Assembly: GCA_043747745.1 (NCBI GenBank)
Contig: JAYTOP010000017.1
Coordinates: 36,669 to 100,668 of the forward strand
DNA: 64,000 bases
Direction of reading: 5' to 3'
From: SZAS-103 sp043747745
GTDB lineage: Bacteria; Pseudomonadota; Gammaproteobacteria; Xanthomonadales; Xanthomonadaceae
Below are positions 1-9,555 of this stretch, piece after piece. The notes below the pieces were generated by a model. The model had not been told where the DNA came from. It did not search any database and worked only from the letters and a program-made list of their open reading frames with translations. The position numbers were made by a program, and so were the translations under genes. How positions within the stretch are numbered: the stretch's first letter is position 1; every line of letters begins with the position of its first letter.

Positions 1-1014
1 GACATGGTGCCGCTGGATGCGAACAATCGCGTGCTGGTGTCGGCGGGATTGCGGCGCATGCGCGAGGGACGCTGCCAACCCGGACTGCGTGCACTCGCCG
101 ATGTCGCCGGACGCAAGCTCGAGCGGCTCAACGCGAGCGACATCGGTTTCTCCATCGCGCCGCGCATCAATGCAGCAGGACGCCTTGAGGACATGGCGAT
201 CGGCATCGAATGCCTGTTGACCGACGATCCGACGCAAGCTGCCGAGCTTGCGCATACGCTCGATGCGATCAATGGCGAGCGTCGCGGCGTGCAGCAGCAG
301 ATGCTCGAACAGGCCGAGCAGATCACCGCATTGGCGGGCGATGCCGTCGAAGCGGCGGCTGTGTGCGTGTTCGATCCCGACTGGCATCCGGGCGTGATCG
401 GGCTGGTCGCATCGAAATTGAAGGAGAAGTTGCATCGCCCGGTGATTGCGTTCTCGCCATCCGAGCCCGACAGCGATGAGTTGCGCGGTTCGGCGCGTTC
501 GATTTTGGGATTTCACATCCGCGATGCGCTGGCTGCTGTGGATGCGACGCACCCGGGCTTGATCGTGCGCTTCGGTGGCCACGCAATGGCCGCAGGCATG
601 AGCATGCAGCGCGATCGACTGGAAACATTCATCGCTGCATTCAAGTCGCATGCAGAGGCAACGCTCGATCCTGCGTTGTTGCGCCGCGAATTGATCAGCG
701 ATGGTGCGCTTGAGGCCGACGAAATGACCTATGCCATGGCGCAAACCCTGCGCGATGCTGGCCCGTGGGGGCAGGGATTTCCAGAGCCGCTGTTTGATGG
801 TGCGTTCGACGTATTGACCTGGCGCGTCGTCGGCGAGCGCCACCTCAAATTCGAACTAGCTCATGCCGGGCTGCGGCTCAACGCCATCGAGTTCGGCGGC
901 TGGGATGGCACTGCTCCGCCCGAACGCATTCGCATTGCTTACCGACTGGAGCCGGACGACTGGCGCGACCGGGAGTCGGTGCAACTGGTCGTCGTGCATC
1001 GCGAATCGGCATGA
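1..1014 (+). CDS. recJ: Single-stranded-DNA-specific exonuclease RecJ, 3' part
   Basis: RecJ is a 5'-3' single-stranded DNA exonuclease used in recombinational and mismatch repair in the cytoplasm. The reading frame is open from the first base, so the gene starts upstream of the window; about 337 residues remain of a family normally near 570. Visible are the end of the DHH domain (SIAPRINAAGRLEDM), the DHHA1 part with the typical GGHAMAAG motif, and the C-terminal OB-like region ending in VVVHRESA. The N-terminal catalytic DHH motifs lie outside the window. It is followed on the same strand by the VIT protein, and recJ near prfB and lysS matches the Xanthomonas rpf neighbourhood. Confidence 0.95.
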   Translation, partial: DMVPLDANNRVLVSAGLRRMREGRCQPGLRALADVAGRKLERLNASDIGFSIAPRINAAGRLEDMAIGIECLLTDDPTQAAELAHTLDAINGERRGVQQQMLEQAEQITALAGDAVEAAAVCVFDPDWHPGVIGLVASKLKEKLHRPVIAFSPSEPDSDELRGSARSILGFHIRDALAAVDATHPGLIVRFGGHAMAAGMSMQRDRLETFIAAFKSHAEATLDPALLRRELISDGALEADEMTYAMAQTLRDAGPWGQGFPEPLFDGAFDVLTWRVVGERHLKFELAHAGLRLNAIEFGGWDGTAPPERIRIAYRLEPDDWRDRESVQLVVVHRESA

Positions 1015-1121
1015 TGCGCGCGTCATGTCGGACGGACACCCGCGGTTCGTCATCGACTTAACCCCATTGCCGCGGCCGCCGCGTTGGCATCGCGGATCGT
1101 TCAATCAGGGAAGGGCTCATC

Positions 1122-4073
1122 GTGAAATTGCATGCCATACTCGCGGCCACGTTGCTGGCCACCACGATCGCCATCGTCTTGCCAGCCAACGCGCAAGCAC
1201 AGGTCACCGACAATCTCATCGCGCCGCCGCTGTTGATCGTCAAGGGCGCCGAGACTCCGATTCAGATGCAGTCGCTGGCGCTGACCACTGAGGTCAATGG
1301 TGGGCTTGCGCGCACCATGATCGAGATGACGTTCCATAACCCCAACCGACGTGCGCTGGAGGGCGAACTACAGTTCCCATTACAGCCAGGTCAGCAAATC
1401 AGTGGGTTCGCGCTCGATATCGGTGGTCGCATGCGCGCGGCGGTGCCGGTCGAAAAGGAAAAAGGTCGCGTGGTATTCGAGGCGGTCGAGCGCCGCGGTA
1501 TCGATCCGGGTTTGCTGGAACAGACGGCGGGCAACCAGTTCCGCTTGCGTGTGTATCCGATCCCCGCCAATGGCGAGCGGCATGTCCGCATCAGCATCGA
1601 CCAATCGCTGGAGCGCACCACCGATGGTTGGCGACTGCAATTGCCGCTCGCATTCGCGCGTGGTCTGGCTGCGTTCCCAGTGCATGTGATCGCGCGCGGG
1701 CAGGACGATGCACCGCGTGTCGTTGGCGGATTCGGCGATCTCTCTTTCAGGCGCGATGGCGATGGCTACACCATGCAGGTGGATGGACATTCGACTGCTG
1801 CGCGCAATGGATTGACGCTGCACTTTGAAGCCGCCAGGCAGGCGCAGGTATTCGTGCAGGAGCGCGATGGCCAGCATTATTTCCATGCCGAAGTGCCGCT
1901 TTCTGGCGTTTCGATGCCGCGCGTCATGCCGAAGGTGATCGGCCTGCTGTGGGACAGCTCGGCCTCGGCGCGCAAGCGCGACATTGATGACGAGCTTGCG
2001 GTGCTGGATCGCTATTTCGCCGCTGTCGGCAATGGCGAAGTGCGTCTGACCCGCTTGCGCGATATCGCCGAACCGACGCGCACATTCGCGATCAAGGGCG
2101 GCGACTGGTCTGCGTTGCGCAAGGCGTTGCACGACACCGTGTACGACGGCGCGAGTGCGCTCGCCGATTGGCGGCCGCAGGCCGATGTGCAGGAATACCT
2201 GCTGGTCAGCGATGGGTTCTCGAACTACGGTGCCGCACGCGAGATGCCGCAGCTTTCCGGTCGTCAGCGGCTGTACGCGCTGGATTCCGCTGGTGCCGAT
2301 GCGGACGCGACGCGGCTTGCCGCATGGGCCGATGCGCGTGGCGGACAGCTGGTCAGCTGGCACGGCAGCAGTGGAGTCGCCGACGCAGCGAAAAAACTGC
2401 TTCAGGATGAGCCACGCTTGCTGTCGATCGAAGGCTTGGGCGCGGATGGCCTGGTCGCTGCAACGCGCTTTCCGCAAGCGGGCTACCTGCGCATCGCCGG
2501 TCGCCTCAACCAGCCGACTGCGACCATCTCGCTGCGGGTGAGTTTGCACGGACACGAACAAGGCATCTCCTTGCCGATCGCGTCCAATGCGCCCGCGAGC
2601 AGTCAGGTCGCGTCGTTGTGGGCGAGTTATTCCATCAACGCACTCGCTGCGGAACCCGAGTTGCAACGCGCGCAGATCCGTCGACTCGGCAGCCAGTTCG
2701 GCCTGGTCAGTGCCGAGACATCGCTGATCGTGCTGGAAAACCTCAACGATTACGTGCGTTACGACATCGCGCCGCCAGCCGAGCTTCGCGACGAGGTCGG
2801 CAAGTTCTTTGCAGCCCGCGATACTGAACACGTCGCCGCGCGCCAGGCGCAGATCGACAAGATCGTCGGGGAATTCGCCGAGAAGACCGGCTGGTGGGAA
2901 AAGAGCTGGCCGAAAGAGCGGCCCGCGCGGAACGCATCGAAAAAAGCCGACGAGATGAGTTCGCGCGCCGCTCCCGTCATGATGGAGTCGGTCTCTCCGG
3001 TGTCGCCACCGACTCCGGCACCAGCAATGGCGACGATGGCGGGCGGTGCGCCACAGCAAACCGCAAATCTCGACCGCGTAGAAGTCGTCGGCAGCCGCAT
3101 TCGCAGAGCTGCTGATACTGAGGATTCCAAGGCCAAAGAAGGTATTCGCGAAGGCAATGGCGCCAACATCAGCATCGCGATGCAGCCTTGGAAACCCGAT
3201 TCGCCGTTCGCGCGCCGGCTGCGCGAGGCGAGGGCAGATCAGGTCTATGCGATCTATCTCGACGAGCGCGCCGATCACGCCGACAGCTCCGCGTTCTATC
3301 TCGATGTCGCCGACATCCTGTTTGAACGCGGCCAGCGTGACCTCGCGCTGCGCGTGCTGTCGAATCTCGCCGAGATGAACCTGGAGAACCGCCAGGTATT
3401 GCGCGTGCTTGGCTACCGGTTGATGCAGGCCAATGCGAATGCGCTCGCGGTTCCGGTATTCGAACACGTCAGTCGGCTAGCCGAGGACGAGCCGCAGAGC
3501 TGGCGCGACCTTGGCCTGGCCTATGCAGCAGCGGGCCGCGAGCAGGACGCCATCGATAGTCTGTATCGCGTGGTCACCGGCACCTGGGACAGCCGTTTCC
3601 CCAGCGTGGAATTGATCGCGCTCGGCGAACTCAACGCGATCGTCGCGCGCGCGCAAAAGTCGCTCGATTCGCGCGCGATCGACCGTCGCCTGCTGCGTAA
3701 CCTGCCGATGGATTTGCGTGTGGTGCTCTCGTGGGACAGCGACGACACCGACATTGATTTGTGGGTGACCGATCCGAACGGCGAGAAGACGTTCTATTCC
3801 AGCCCGCACAGTTACCAGGGCGGCTGGCTGTCGCACGATTGTACTGGCGGCTATGGTCCGGAGGAGTTCATCCTGCGCAATGCGAAACCGGGCAAGTACA
3901 AGGTCGAGGCCAACTTCTTCGGCGACCACGAGCAACTGGTCACCGGCCCGACGACCTTGCAGTTGCACCTGTTCACTGGTTTCGGTACGCCGAAGCAGAA
4001 GGACCAAGTGGTAACGATGCGACTCATGGATTCGAAGGAAACGGTGCTGGTGGGCGAGTTCGAGGTGAATTGA
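1122..4073 (+). CDS. Secreted VIT/VWA-domain protein with DUF2135 C-terminus
   Basis: A 983-residue exported protein of unknown function. The GTG start at 1122 follows a strong GGGAAGGG ribosome site. Order of parts: signal peptide (residues 1-27, ending ANAQA), VIT domain (about 35-150), von Willebrand A domain with the MIDAS-like DSSAS (about 278), a low-complexity Pro/Ala region (about 610-650), a short stretch LDRVEVVGSRIRR (about 649-661) that looks like the start of a TonB-receptor plug, a TPR-like helical region (about 700-860), and a C-terminal DUF2135/YfaP-type beta domain (WDSDDTDIDLWVTDPNGE). VIT/VWA proteins usually mediate adhesion or protein contacts in the envelope. The specific role is unknown. 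Confidence 0.85.
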   Translation: MKLHAILAATLLATTIAIVLPANAQAQVTDNLIAPPLLIVKGAETPIQMQSLALTTEVNGGLARTMIEMTFHNPNRRALEGELQFPLQPGQQISGFALDIGGRMRAAVPVEKEKGRVVFEAVERRGIDPGLLEQTAGNQFRLRVYPIPANGERHVRISIDQSLERTTDGWRLQLPLAFARGLAAFPVHVIARGQDDAPRVVGGFGDLSFRRDGDGYTMQVDGHSTAARNGLTLHFEAARQAQVFVQERDGQHYFHAEVPLSGVSMPRVMPKVIGLLWDSSASARKRDIDDELAVLDRYFAAVGNGEVRLTRLRDIAEPTRTFAIKGGDWSALRKALHDTVYDGASALADWRPQADVQEYLLVSDGFSNYGAAREMPQLSGRQRLYALDSAGADADATRLAAWADARGGQLVSWHGSSGVADAAKKLLQDEPRLLSIEGLGADGLVAATRFPQAGYLRIAGRLNQPTATISLRVSLHGHEQGISLPIASNAPASSQVASLWASYSINALAAEPELQRAQIRRLGSQFGLVSAETSLIVLENLNDYVRYDIAPPAELRDEVGKFFAARDTEHVAARQAQIDKIVGEFAEKTGWWEKSWPKERPARNASKKADEMSSRAAPVMMESVSPVSPPTPAPAMATMAGGAPQQTANLDRVEVVGSRIRRAADTEDSKAKEGIREGNGANISIAMQPWKPDSPFARRLREARADQVYAIYLDERADHADSSAFYLDVADILFERGQRDLALRVLSNLAEMNLENRQVLRVLGYRLMQANANALAVPVFEHVSRLAEDEPQSWRDLGLAYAAAGREQDAIDSLYRVVTGTWDSRFPSVELIALGELNAIVARAQKSLDSRAIDRRLLRNLPMDLRVVLSWDSDDTDIDLWVTDPNGEKTFYSSPHSYQGGWLSHDCTGGYGPEEFILRNAKPGKYKVEANFFGDHEQLVTGPTTLQLHLFTGFGTPKQKDQVVTMRLMDSKETVLVGEFEVN

Positions 4074-4190
4074 ATCGTTGCTGCACGGGCGACCTGCAGC
4101 ACACGCAACGTTGACACTTCTGCTTCGACAGTGCGAAGCGGAGGCGGCGCTCTGCTAACATGCGCGGTCTTTCCAAGGGCATCTCTCCTC

Positions 4191-5316
4191 ATGCTTGAGC
4201 TCAATCTCGTCCGCACGCGCATCGCCGACCTTCGGGGTCGGTTGTTGTCGCTCAGGGGGTATCTTTGACTTCGACAGCAAGGTCGAACGCCTCGAAGAAG
4301 TGAATCGGGAGATGGAAAATCCCGACATCTGGAACGTCCCCGAACGCGCGCAGGCGCTGGGCAAGGAACGCTCCGGACTCGACAAGGTCGTCGGCGGCAT
4401 CCGCAGCATCGACGACGGCCTCAACGGCGCAGCCGAATTGCTCGACCTCGCCGAATCCGAACAGGACGACGACACCGCGAATGCGGTCGTCGCCGATGTC
4501 GAAGGATTTTCGCGTCGCGTCGAGGATCTCGAATTCCGCCGCATGTTCTCCGGCAAGCTTGATCCGGCAAACGCGTTCGTGGATGTGCAGGCCGGCGCAG
4601 GCGGTACCGAGGCGCAGGACTGGGCCGAGATGTTGCTGCGCATGTATCTGCGCTGGTGCGAGCACAAGGGCTGGAAAACCGAATTGATGGAAGTCAGCGC
4701 GGGCGATGTGGCTGGCATCAAGTCGGCAACCTTCCGCGTCGAAGGCGATTACGCATACGGTTGGTTGAAGACCGAAATCGGGGTGCATCGCCTCGTGCGC
4801 AAGTCGCCGTTCGATTCGGACAATCGGCGGCATACGTCGTTTACGTCCGTGTTCGTGTCGCCTGAAGTCGACGACGACATCGAGATCGACATCAATCCCG
4901 CCGATTTGCGCACGGACGTTTACCGCTCGTCTGGTGCCGGCGGGCAGCACGTCAACAAGACCGAGTCGGCGGTGCGCATCACCCATGTGCCGACCAATAC
5001 GGTCGCCGCGTGCCAGACCGGGCGCAGCCAGCATGCGAATCGCGACACCGCGATGAAGATGCTCAAGGCGAAACTCTACGAACTCGAAGTGCAGAAGCGC
5101 AATGCCGAGCGCGACGCACTGGAAGCGACCAAGTCCGACATCGGCTGGGGCAGCCAGATCCGCAATTACGTGCTCGACCAGTCGCGGATCAAGGACCTGC
5201 GTACCGGCATCGAACGCACCGATACGCAGAAGGTGCTGGATGGCGATCTCGACCAGTTCATCGAGGCGAGTTTGAAGTCCGGGCTTGAAGCGGGTTCCAA
5301 ACGATCAGACGCATGA
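4191..5316 (+). CDS. prfB: Peptide chain release factor 2 (programmed +1 frameshift)
   Basis: RF2 releases the peptide at UGA and UAA codons. The true start is ATG 4191 (MLELNLVRTRIADLRGRLLS). The zero frame stops at TGA 4266-4268 after 25 codons; skipping T4266 joins it to the long frame (DFDSKVERLEEVNREMENPD), so the coding sequence is 4191-4265 joined to 4267-5316, about 374 residues. Hallmarks are SPF (stop-codon recognition, in VRKSPFDSDNRR) and GGQ (catalysis, in SSGAGGQHVNKTESAVR). Taking the long frame alone gives a wrong N-terminus. The gene precedes lysS, as in most gammaproteobacteria. Confidence 0.97.
4251..4269 (+). promoter_or_regulatory. RF2 autoregulatory +1 frameshift site
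   Basis: The site reads CTCAGGGGGTATCTTTGAC. The AGGGGG is an internal Shine-Dalgarno sequence, CTT is the slippery codon, TGA is the poor stop context with a following C. This is the canonical RF2 arrangement: low RF2 makes ribosomes pause at TGA and shift +1, high RF2 terminates, so RF2 controls its own level. Confidence 0.95.
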
Positions 5317-5374
5317 CTTTGAGTCCACTCTCGCACGGATGCGAATTCTTCCTGACGATACCAGCAAGGCTGCC

Positions 5375-6892
5375 ATGAGCGATTCCGACGACAATCTGCC
5401 GCCCGACGAAAACAAGTTGATCGCCGAACGCCGCGCCAAACTTGGTGCGTTGCGCGAGGCCGGCATCGCGTATCCGAACGATGCGCGTCGCGCCGATTAC
5501 GCGGGCGACCTGCAATCCGAATTCGCGGATGCCGAACATTGGAATGCAGAAACGCTCGTTGCTGCCGACCGTCGCGTGCAGGTCGCCGGTCGCCTGATGG
5601 CCAAGCGCATCATGGGCAAGGCGAGCTTCGCCCAGATCCAGGACATGAGTGGGCGTGTGCAGTTGTTCCTGCAGGCGACGACGCTCGGCCACGCGTACGA
5701 AGCGTTCAAGGGCTGGGACGTGGGCGACATCGTCGCTGCGAGCGGCGTGCTGATGCGTACCAAGACCGGCGAGTTGTCGATCCGTTGTGATGCGTTGCGG
5801 CTGCTGACCAAATCCTTGCGACCGCTGCCGGACAAGTGGCATGGACTGGCCGATGTCGAGCAGCGTTATCGGCAGCGCTACGTGGATCTGATCGTGAACC
5901 CGGATGCACGCGACGTCTTCGTCAAGCGTTCGCGCATCATCAGTGCGATGCGGCGCTGGCTGGACGCGCGGCGTTTCCTCGAAGTCGAGACACCGATGAT
6001 GCATTACATCCCCGGCGGCGCGACCGCGAAACCTTTCGCAACCCATCACAACGCGCTCGACCTCGACCTGTACCTGCGCGTCGCGCCGGAACTGTATCTG
6101 AAGCGCTTGACCGTGGGTGGCTTCGAGCGCGTGTACGAGATCAACCGCAATTTCCGCAACGAAGGCGTGTCCACCCGGCACAACCCCGAGTTCACGATGC
6201 TGGAGTTGTACGAGGCCTACGTCGCTTACGGCGAAGTCATGGACCTGACCGAGTCGATGATCCGCGATGTCGCGATCGAGGCCGTCGGCACGACGACAAT
6301 GCATTGGGACGGCGCTGACATCGATCTCGCGCCAGCATTCCGGCGCTGGAAGCTCGAAGAGTCGGTGCGCGAGCACAACCCGGAAATTTCCGTTGCCGAC
6401 TGCCGCGATCGCGATGTGCTTGCCGCGCATTGCGCGCGACTCAAGATTGCGGTCAAGCCAGGTTATGGCTGGGGCAAGTTGCTGCTGGAAATCTTCGAGA
6501 AGACCGTAGAAGGCAAGCTCATCCAGCCGACCTTCATCACCCATTATCCGGTCGAAGTCTCGCCGCTCGCGCGCGAGTCGGACACCGAGTCAGGCATCAC
6601 CGACCGCTTCGAACTGTTCGTCGGCGGCAAGGAACTTGCAAACGGGTTTTCCGAACTCAACGACCCCGAGGACCAGGCCGCACGCTTCCACGCGCAGGTC
6701 GCGGCGATGCAGGGTGGCGACGACGAGGCGATGCATTTCGACGCGGACTACATCCGCGCGCTCGAAGTGGGCTTGCCGCCGACTGGAGGCCTCGGCGTCG
6801 GCATCGACCGGCTCGTGATGCTGTTCACCGGCTCGTCGTCGATCCGCGATGTGCTGTTGTTTCCATACATGCGCCCGGAACACGTGAACTGA
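5375..6892 (+). CDS. lysS: Lysyl-tRNA synthetase, class II
   Basis: Charges tRNA-Lys with lysine in the cytoplasm. From ATG 5375 (MSDSDDNLPPDENKLIAERR) it is 505 residues, the usual length; the in-frame ATG at 5285 overlaps prfB and only adds a non-family extension. An N-terminal OB-fold anticodon-binding domain (about 60-150) is followed by the class II catalytic core with motif 2 (FRNEGVSTRHNPEFTMLE) and motif 3 (GLGVGIDRLVMLF). It lies 58 bases after prfB, so they are probably co-transcribed. Confidence 0.97.
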   Translation: MSDSDDNLPPDENKLIAERRAKLGALREAGIAYPNDARRADYAGDLQSEFADAEHWNAETLVAADRRVQVAGRLMAKRIMGKASFAQIQDMSGRVQLFLQATTLGHAYEAFKGWDVGDIVAASGVLMRTKTGELSIRCDALRLLTKSLRPLPDKWHGLADVEQRYRQRYVDLIVNPDARDVFVKRSRIISAMRRWLDARRFLEVETPMMHYIPGGATAKPFATHHNALDLDLYLRVAPELYLKRLTVGGFERVYEINRNFRNEGVSTRHNPEFTMLELYEAYVAYGEVMDLTESMIRDVAIEAVGTTTMHWDGADIDLAPAFRRWKLEESVREHNPEISVADCRDRDVLAAHCARLKIAVKPGYGWGKLLLEIFEKTVEGKLIQPTFITHYPVEVSPLARESDTESGITDRFELFVGGKELANGFSELNDPEDQAARFHAQVAAMQGGDDEAMHFDADYIRALEVGLPPTGGLGVGIDRLVMLFTGSSSIRDVLLFPYMRPEHVN

Positions 6893-7142
6893 CCGCATCG
6901 GGCTTTCCATGGCGCTAGCGCGGCTGTTCGCAGCGGCGCGTGGTGCCGATAGGGCATCGCGCAGGCACCGCTGCCCATGCATCCATGCAATCTGACCCGG
7001 TAACGCATCAGGTTGCATGGCCGACAGGGCGACTACGTCGATTTGTCTGGATGTGACGCGTGTAGTGGTCAACGCGATGCTGCCGACGTATGCCCGGATT
7101 CGTGGAAGCTGCGATTCGGTGTTGTTGCAGCAGGAGGGGGCC

Positions 7143-8195
7143 ATGAACGTCTTGATCGTCGATGACCAGCAGTCCGCGCGTGATTTGATGCGCATCGTGC
7201 TGCAGGAAATGTCCGGGCTCTCGATCCTCGATTTCGAGAATCCGATCGAAGCCTTGCACTGGACCGACCGCTTCTGCCCGGATTAGTTATTGCTCGACTA
7301 CCGCATGCCGGTCATGGATGGGCTGGAATTCGCGCGTCGTTTCCGCATGCCGCTGAACCACCGCGATGTGCCGATCGTGCTCGTGACCGTGGTCGGCGAC
7401 GAACCGGTGCGTCAGGCCGCACTGGATGCGGGCATCATCGATTTCGTCATGAAGCCGATCAAGCCGCGCGAGATGCGCGCGCTGCCATAACCTGTTGCGG
7501 TTGCGCCAGTAAAGCGAGAGCAACAAGCAACGCGCGTTGTCGCTGGAGCAGCGCTTGCTCGCGAGCATGAATGACGTGCAGGAACGCGAACACGAGACCA
7601 TGATCCGGCTCGCGCGCGCCATCGAGTACCGCAACACCGGCACCAGCACTACCTTGAACGGATGTCGCACTTCTCTGGCCTGATCGCCGAAGGCATGGGA
7701 ATGAGCGACGAAGACGTGCGCATGGTCGAGTTGGCCGCGCCGTTGCACGACCTGGACATGATCGCGATTCCGGAGACCATCCTGCTGAAGCACGGCGGCT
7801 TGAGCGCCGAGGAAACCGTAGCGATGCGCCGCCATGCGGAGATCGGTTACGAGTTGCTCAGCGACAGTGCGAATCGCTTCATCCTCACCAGTGCGCTGAT
7901 CGCGTTGCGCCACCATGAACGTTACGACGGTTGCGGTTACCCGGACGGCCTCGCAGGCGAAGCGATTCCGGTCTATGCGCGGATCGTCGCCGTGGCCGAT
8001 GTCTTCGACGCGCTGCTTTCTGCGCGTCCGTACAAGGAGGCCTGGGAGTTGGGCCGCGCGCTGGACTACGTGCGCGACCAGCGTGGACTGCATTTCGATC
8101 CGGGTTGCGTGGATGCGCTGCTTCGCAATGAGACACGGGTCATCGAGATCTGCGCATGCTATTCGAAGGCCAGGGCGCGCCCGGACTCCGCCTGA
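7143..8195 (+). pseudogene. rpfG: Degenerate rpfG (receiver + HD-GYP response regulator)
   Basis: RpfG is the response regulator of DSF signalling; its HD-GYP domain hydrolyses cyclic di-GMP. A good AGGAGG site precedes ATG 7143 (MNVLIVDDQQSARD). Lesions: TAG at 7284-7286, where the family has PDMVLLDYRMP and this copy reads PD-stop-LLLDYRMP; a frameshift near 7480 in a GCGCGCG run; TAA at 7510-7512 in the restored frame (LRLRQ-stop-SESNKQRAL); and a second frameshift near 7651. The HD-GYP part from 7653 is otherwise open, but the family's HDMGKI reads HDLDMI, losing the Gly-Lys pair; HHERYDGCGYPDG is kept. No single frame covers the gene, so it cannot make an intact protein. Confidence 0.9.
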
Positions 8196-8211
8196 GCGGA
8201 TCGGCAGCGAC

Positions 8212-9555
8212 ATGAGCGCGCTCATCCAGGGTATCCGCGAACTCCTGCGTCATCGGCAGGATAGCGAGCACCAGTAGATCCTGCTGCGACTGGTGATCAC
8301 GCTGTTGTTCCTCGTCTACACGGCATCATCGGCATGTCGGAAGTGCTGACCAGCACGCGGCTCAGCCCCGAGCAGCTCGAATGCGCTGGCGTCATCCAGA
8401 CCTCCGCACAATCTCTGCTGCTGGTGGTCGAGGACGTGCTGAATTTCGCTGTGATCGAAGCCGGCAAGCTGCATCGACACGACGCCGCATTGCCGCTCCG
8501 GCAGTTGGTGCGCAAGGTGCGCACGATGCTGCATCCGCTGGCCGCATCGAAGAACCTGCAGTTGTCCACCGAGATGGACGATACGGTTCCCGATTGGGTT
8601 GTCGGCGATTCCGGCCACACGTTTCAGATCCTGGTGAACCTGCTCAACAACGCGTTGAAGTTCACCGAAACCGGATCGGTGCGGTTGCATGTGCATGCGC
8701 GCGGCGATCGCAACGGTCGCCAGGTGCTGCGTTTCTCGATCCGTGACACCGGTATCGGAATTCCAGCAAGCGCACGCGAACGCGAACGCACTTTCCAGCC
8801 GTTCGAGCAGATCGATGGCGGCTTGAGTCGCCGCTACAGCGGCACCGGCCTCGGCATCACCATCGCCAAGACGCTCACCGAGTTGCTGGAGGGCAGCATC
8901 GGTCTGGAAGAAAATCCTAGCGGTGGTACCCATTTCTGGGTGGGTATTCCGTATGCGCGTGCACCGCAAGTTGTGGGCGTGCGCGATGCCGATGCTGCGG
9001 CAGGCGAGGTCGCAAATGACGTCTCGAACGACGTCGCACGCCCCGGTGCGCACCTCATCTCGATGGACAATCCGCTGGTACGCCATCGTGCGCGCGTTGC
9101 TTTTGCTGGTGGCCGACGATCTCGCATCGAACCGCACCGTGATGCGTCGATTGCTCGAACGCGCCGGCCATGATGTGGTGTTCGCATGCAATGGCGAAGA
9201 GGCGCTCGACGTACTTGCCGCATCCGATCTCGATGCCGCCATCCTCGATCTGCACATGCCCGATATCAACGGCCTCGATGTGATCAAGCAGGCGCGGGTG
9301 ATGCAGGCCGGGCGCCAGCGCAAGACGCCGATCGTGGTGCTAAGCGCCGACGTCACCGTGGAAACCATGCGCGAGGTCGAAGCGAACGGTGCATTCGCCT
9401 TCCTCAGCAAGCCTGTGGTCATCGAGCGCTTGCTCGATACCCTGGCGCGGATCGCCGGGGCGGATAACAAGCAGGACATCGCTCCGGCCGCCGCAGTCTC
9501 GGAAACGACGCAAGGTGGTGTGCTGCAGGACCTGATAGAGATGGGCGTCGGCGGC
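8212..9555 (+). pseudogene. rpfC: Degenerate rpfC (DSF-sensing hybrid histidine kinase)
   Basis: RpfC normally has five membrane helices that sense DSF, a kinase core, a receiver domain and an HPt domain (about 725 residues). ATG 8212 starts MSALIQGIRELLRHRQDSEHQ, then TAG at 8275-8277. The frame continues into the first membrane helix (LLRLVITLLFLVYT) and jumps near 8318-8322 straight to GIIGMSEVL. The rest of the sensor and the whole H-box with its phosphoacceptor His are deleted. The ATPase core (NLLNNALKF, DTGIGIP, GTGLGITIAKTL) is open. A frameshift near 9100 precedes the receiver (LLVADDLASNR, ILDLHMPDINGLD, VVLSADV). Homology ends near 9555 (VLQDLIEMGVGGE), where the HPt domain is missing. 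Confidence 0.88.

Noticed and set aside
1380..3467. 695-residue open frame on the minus strand
   Set aside because: Lies wholly antisense to the VIT/VWA gene, has no family resemblance, and arises from high GC codon structure.
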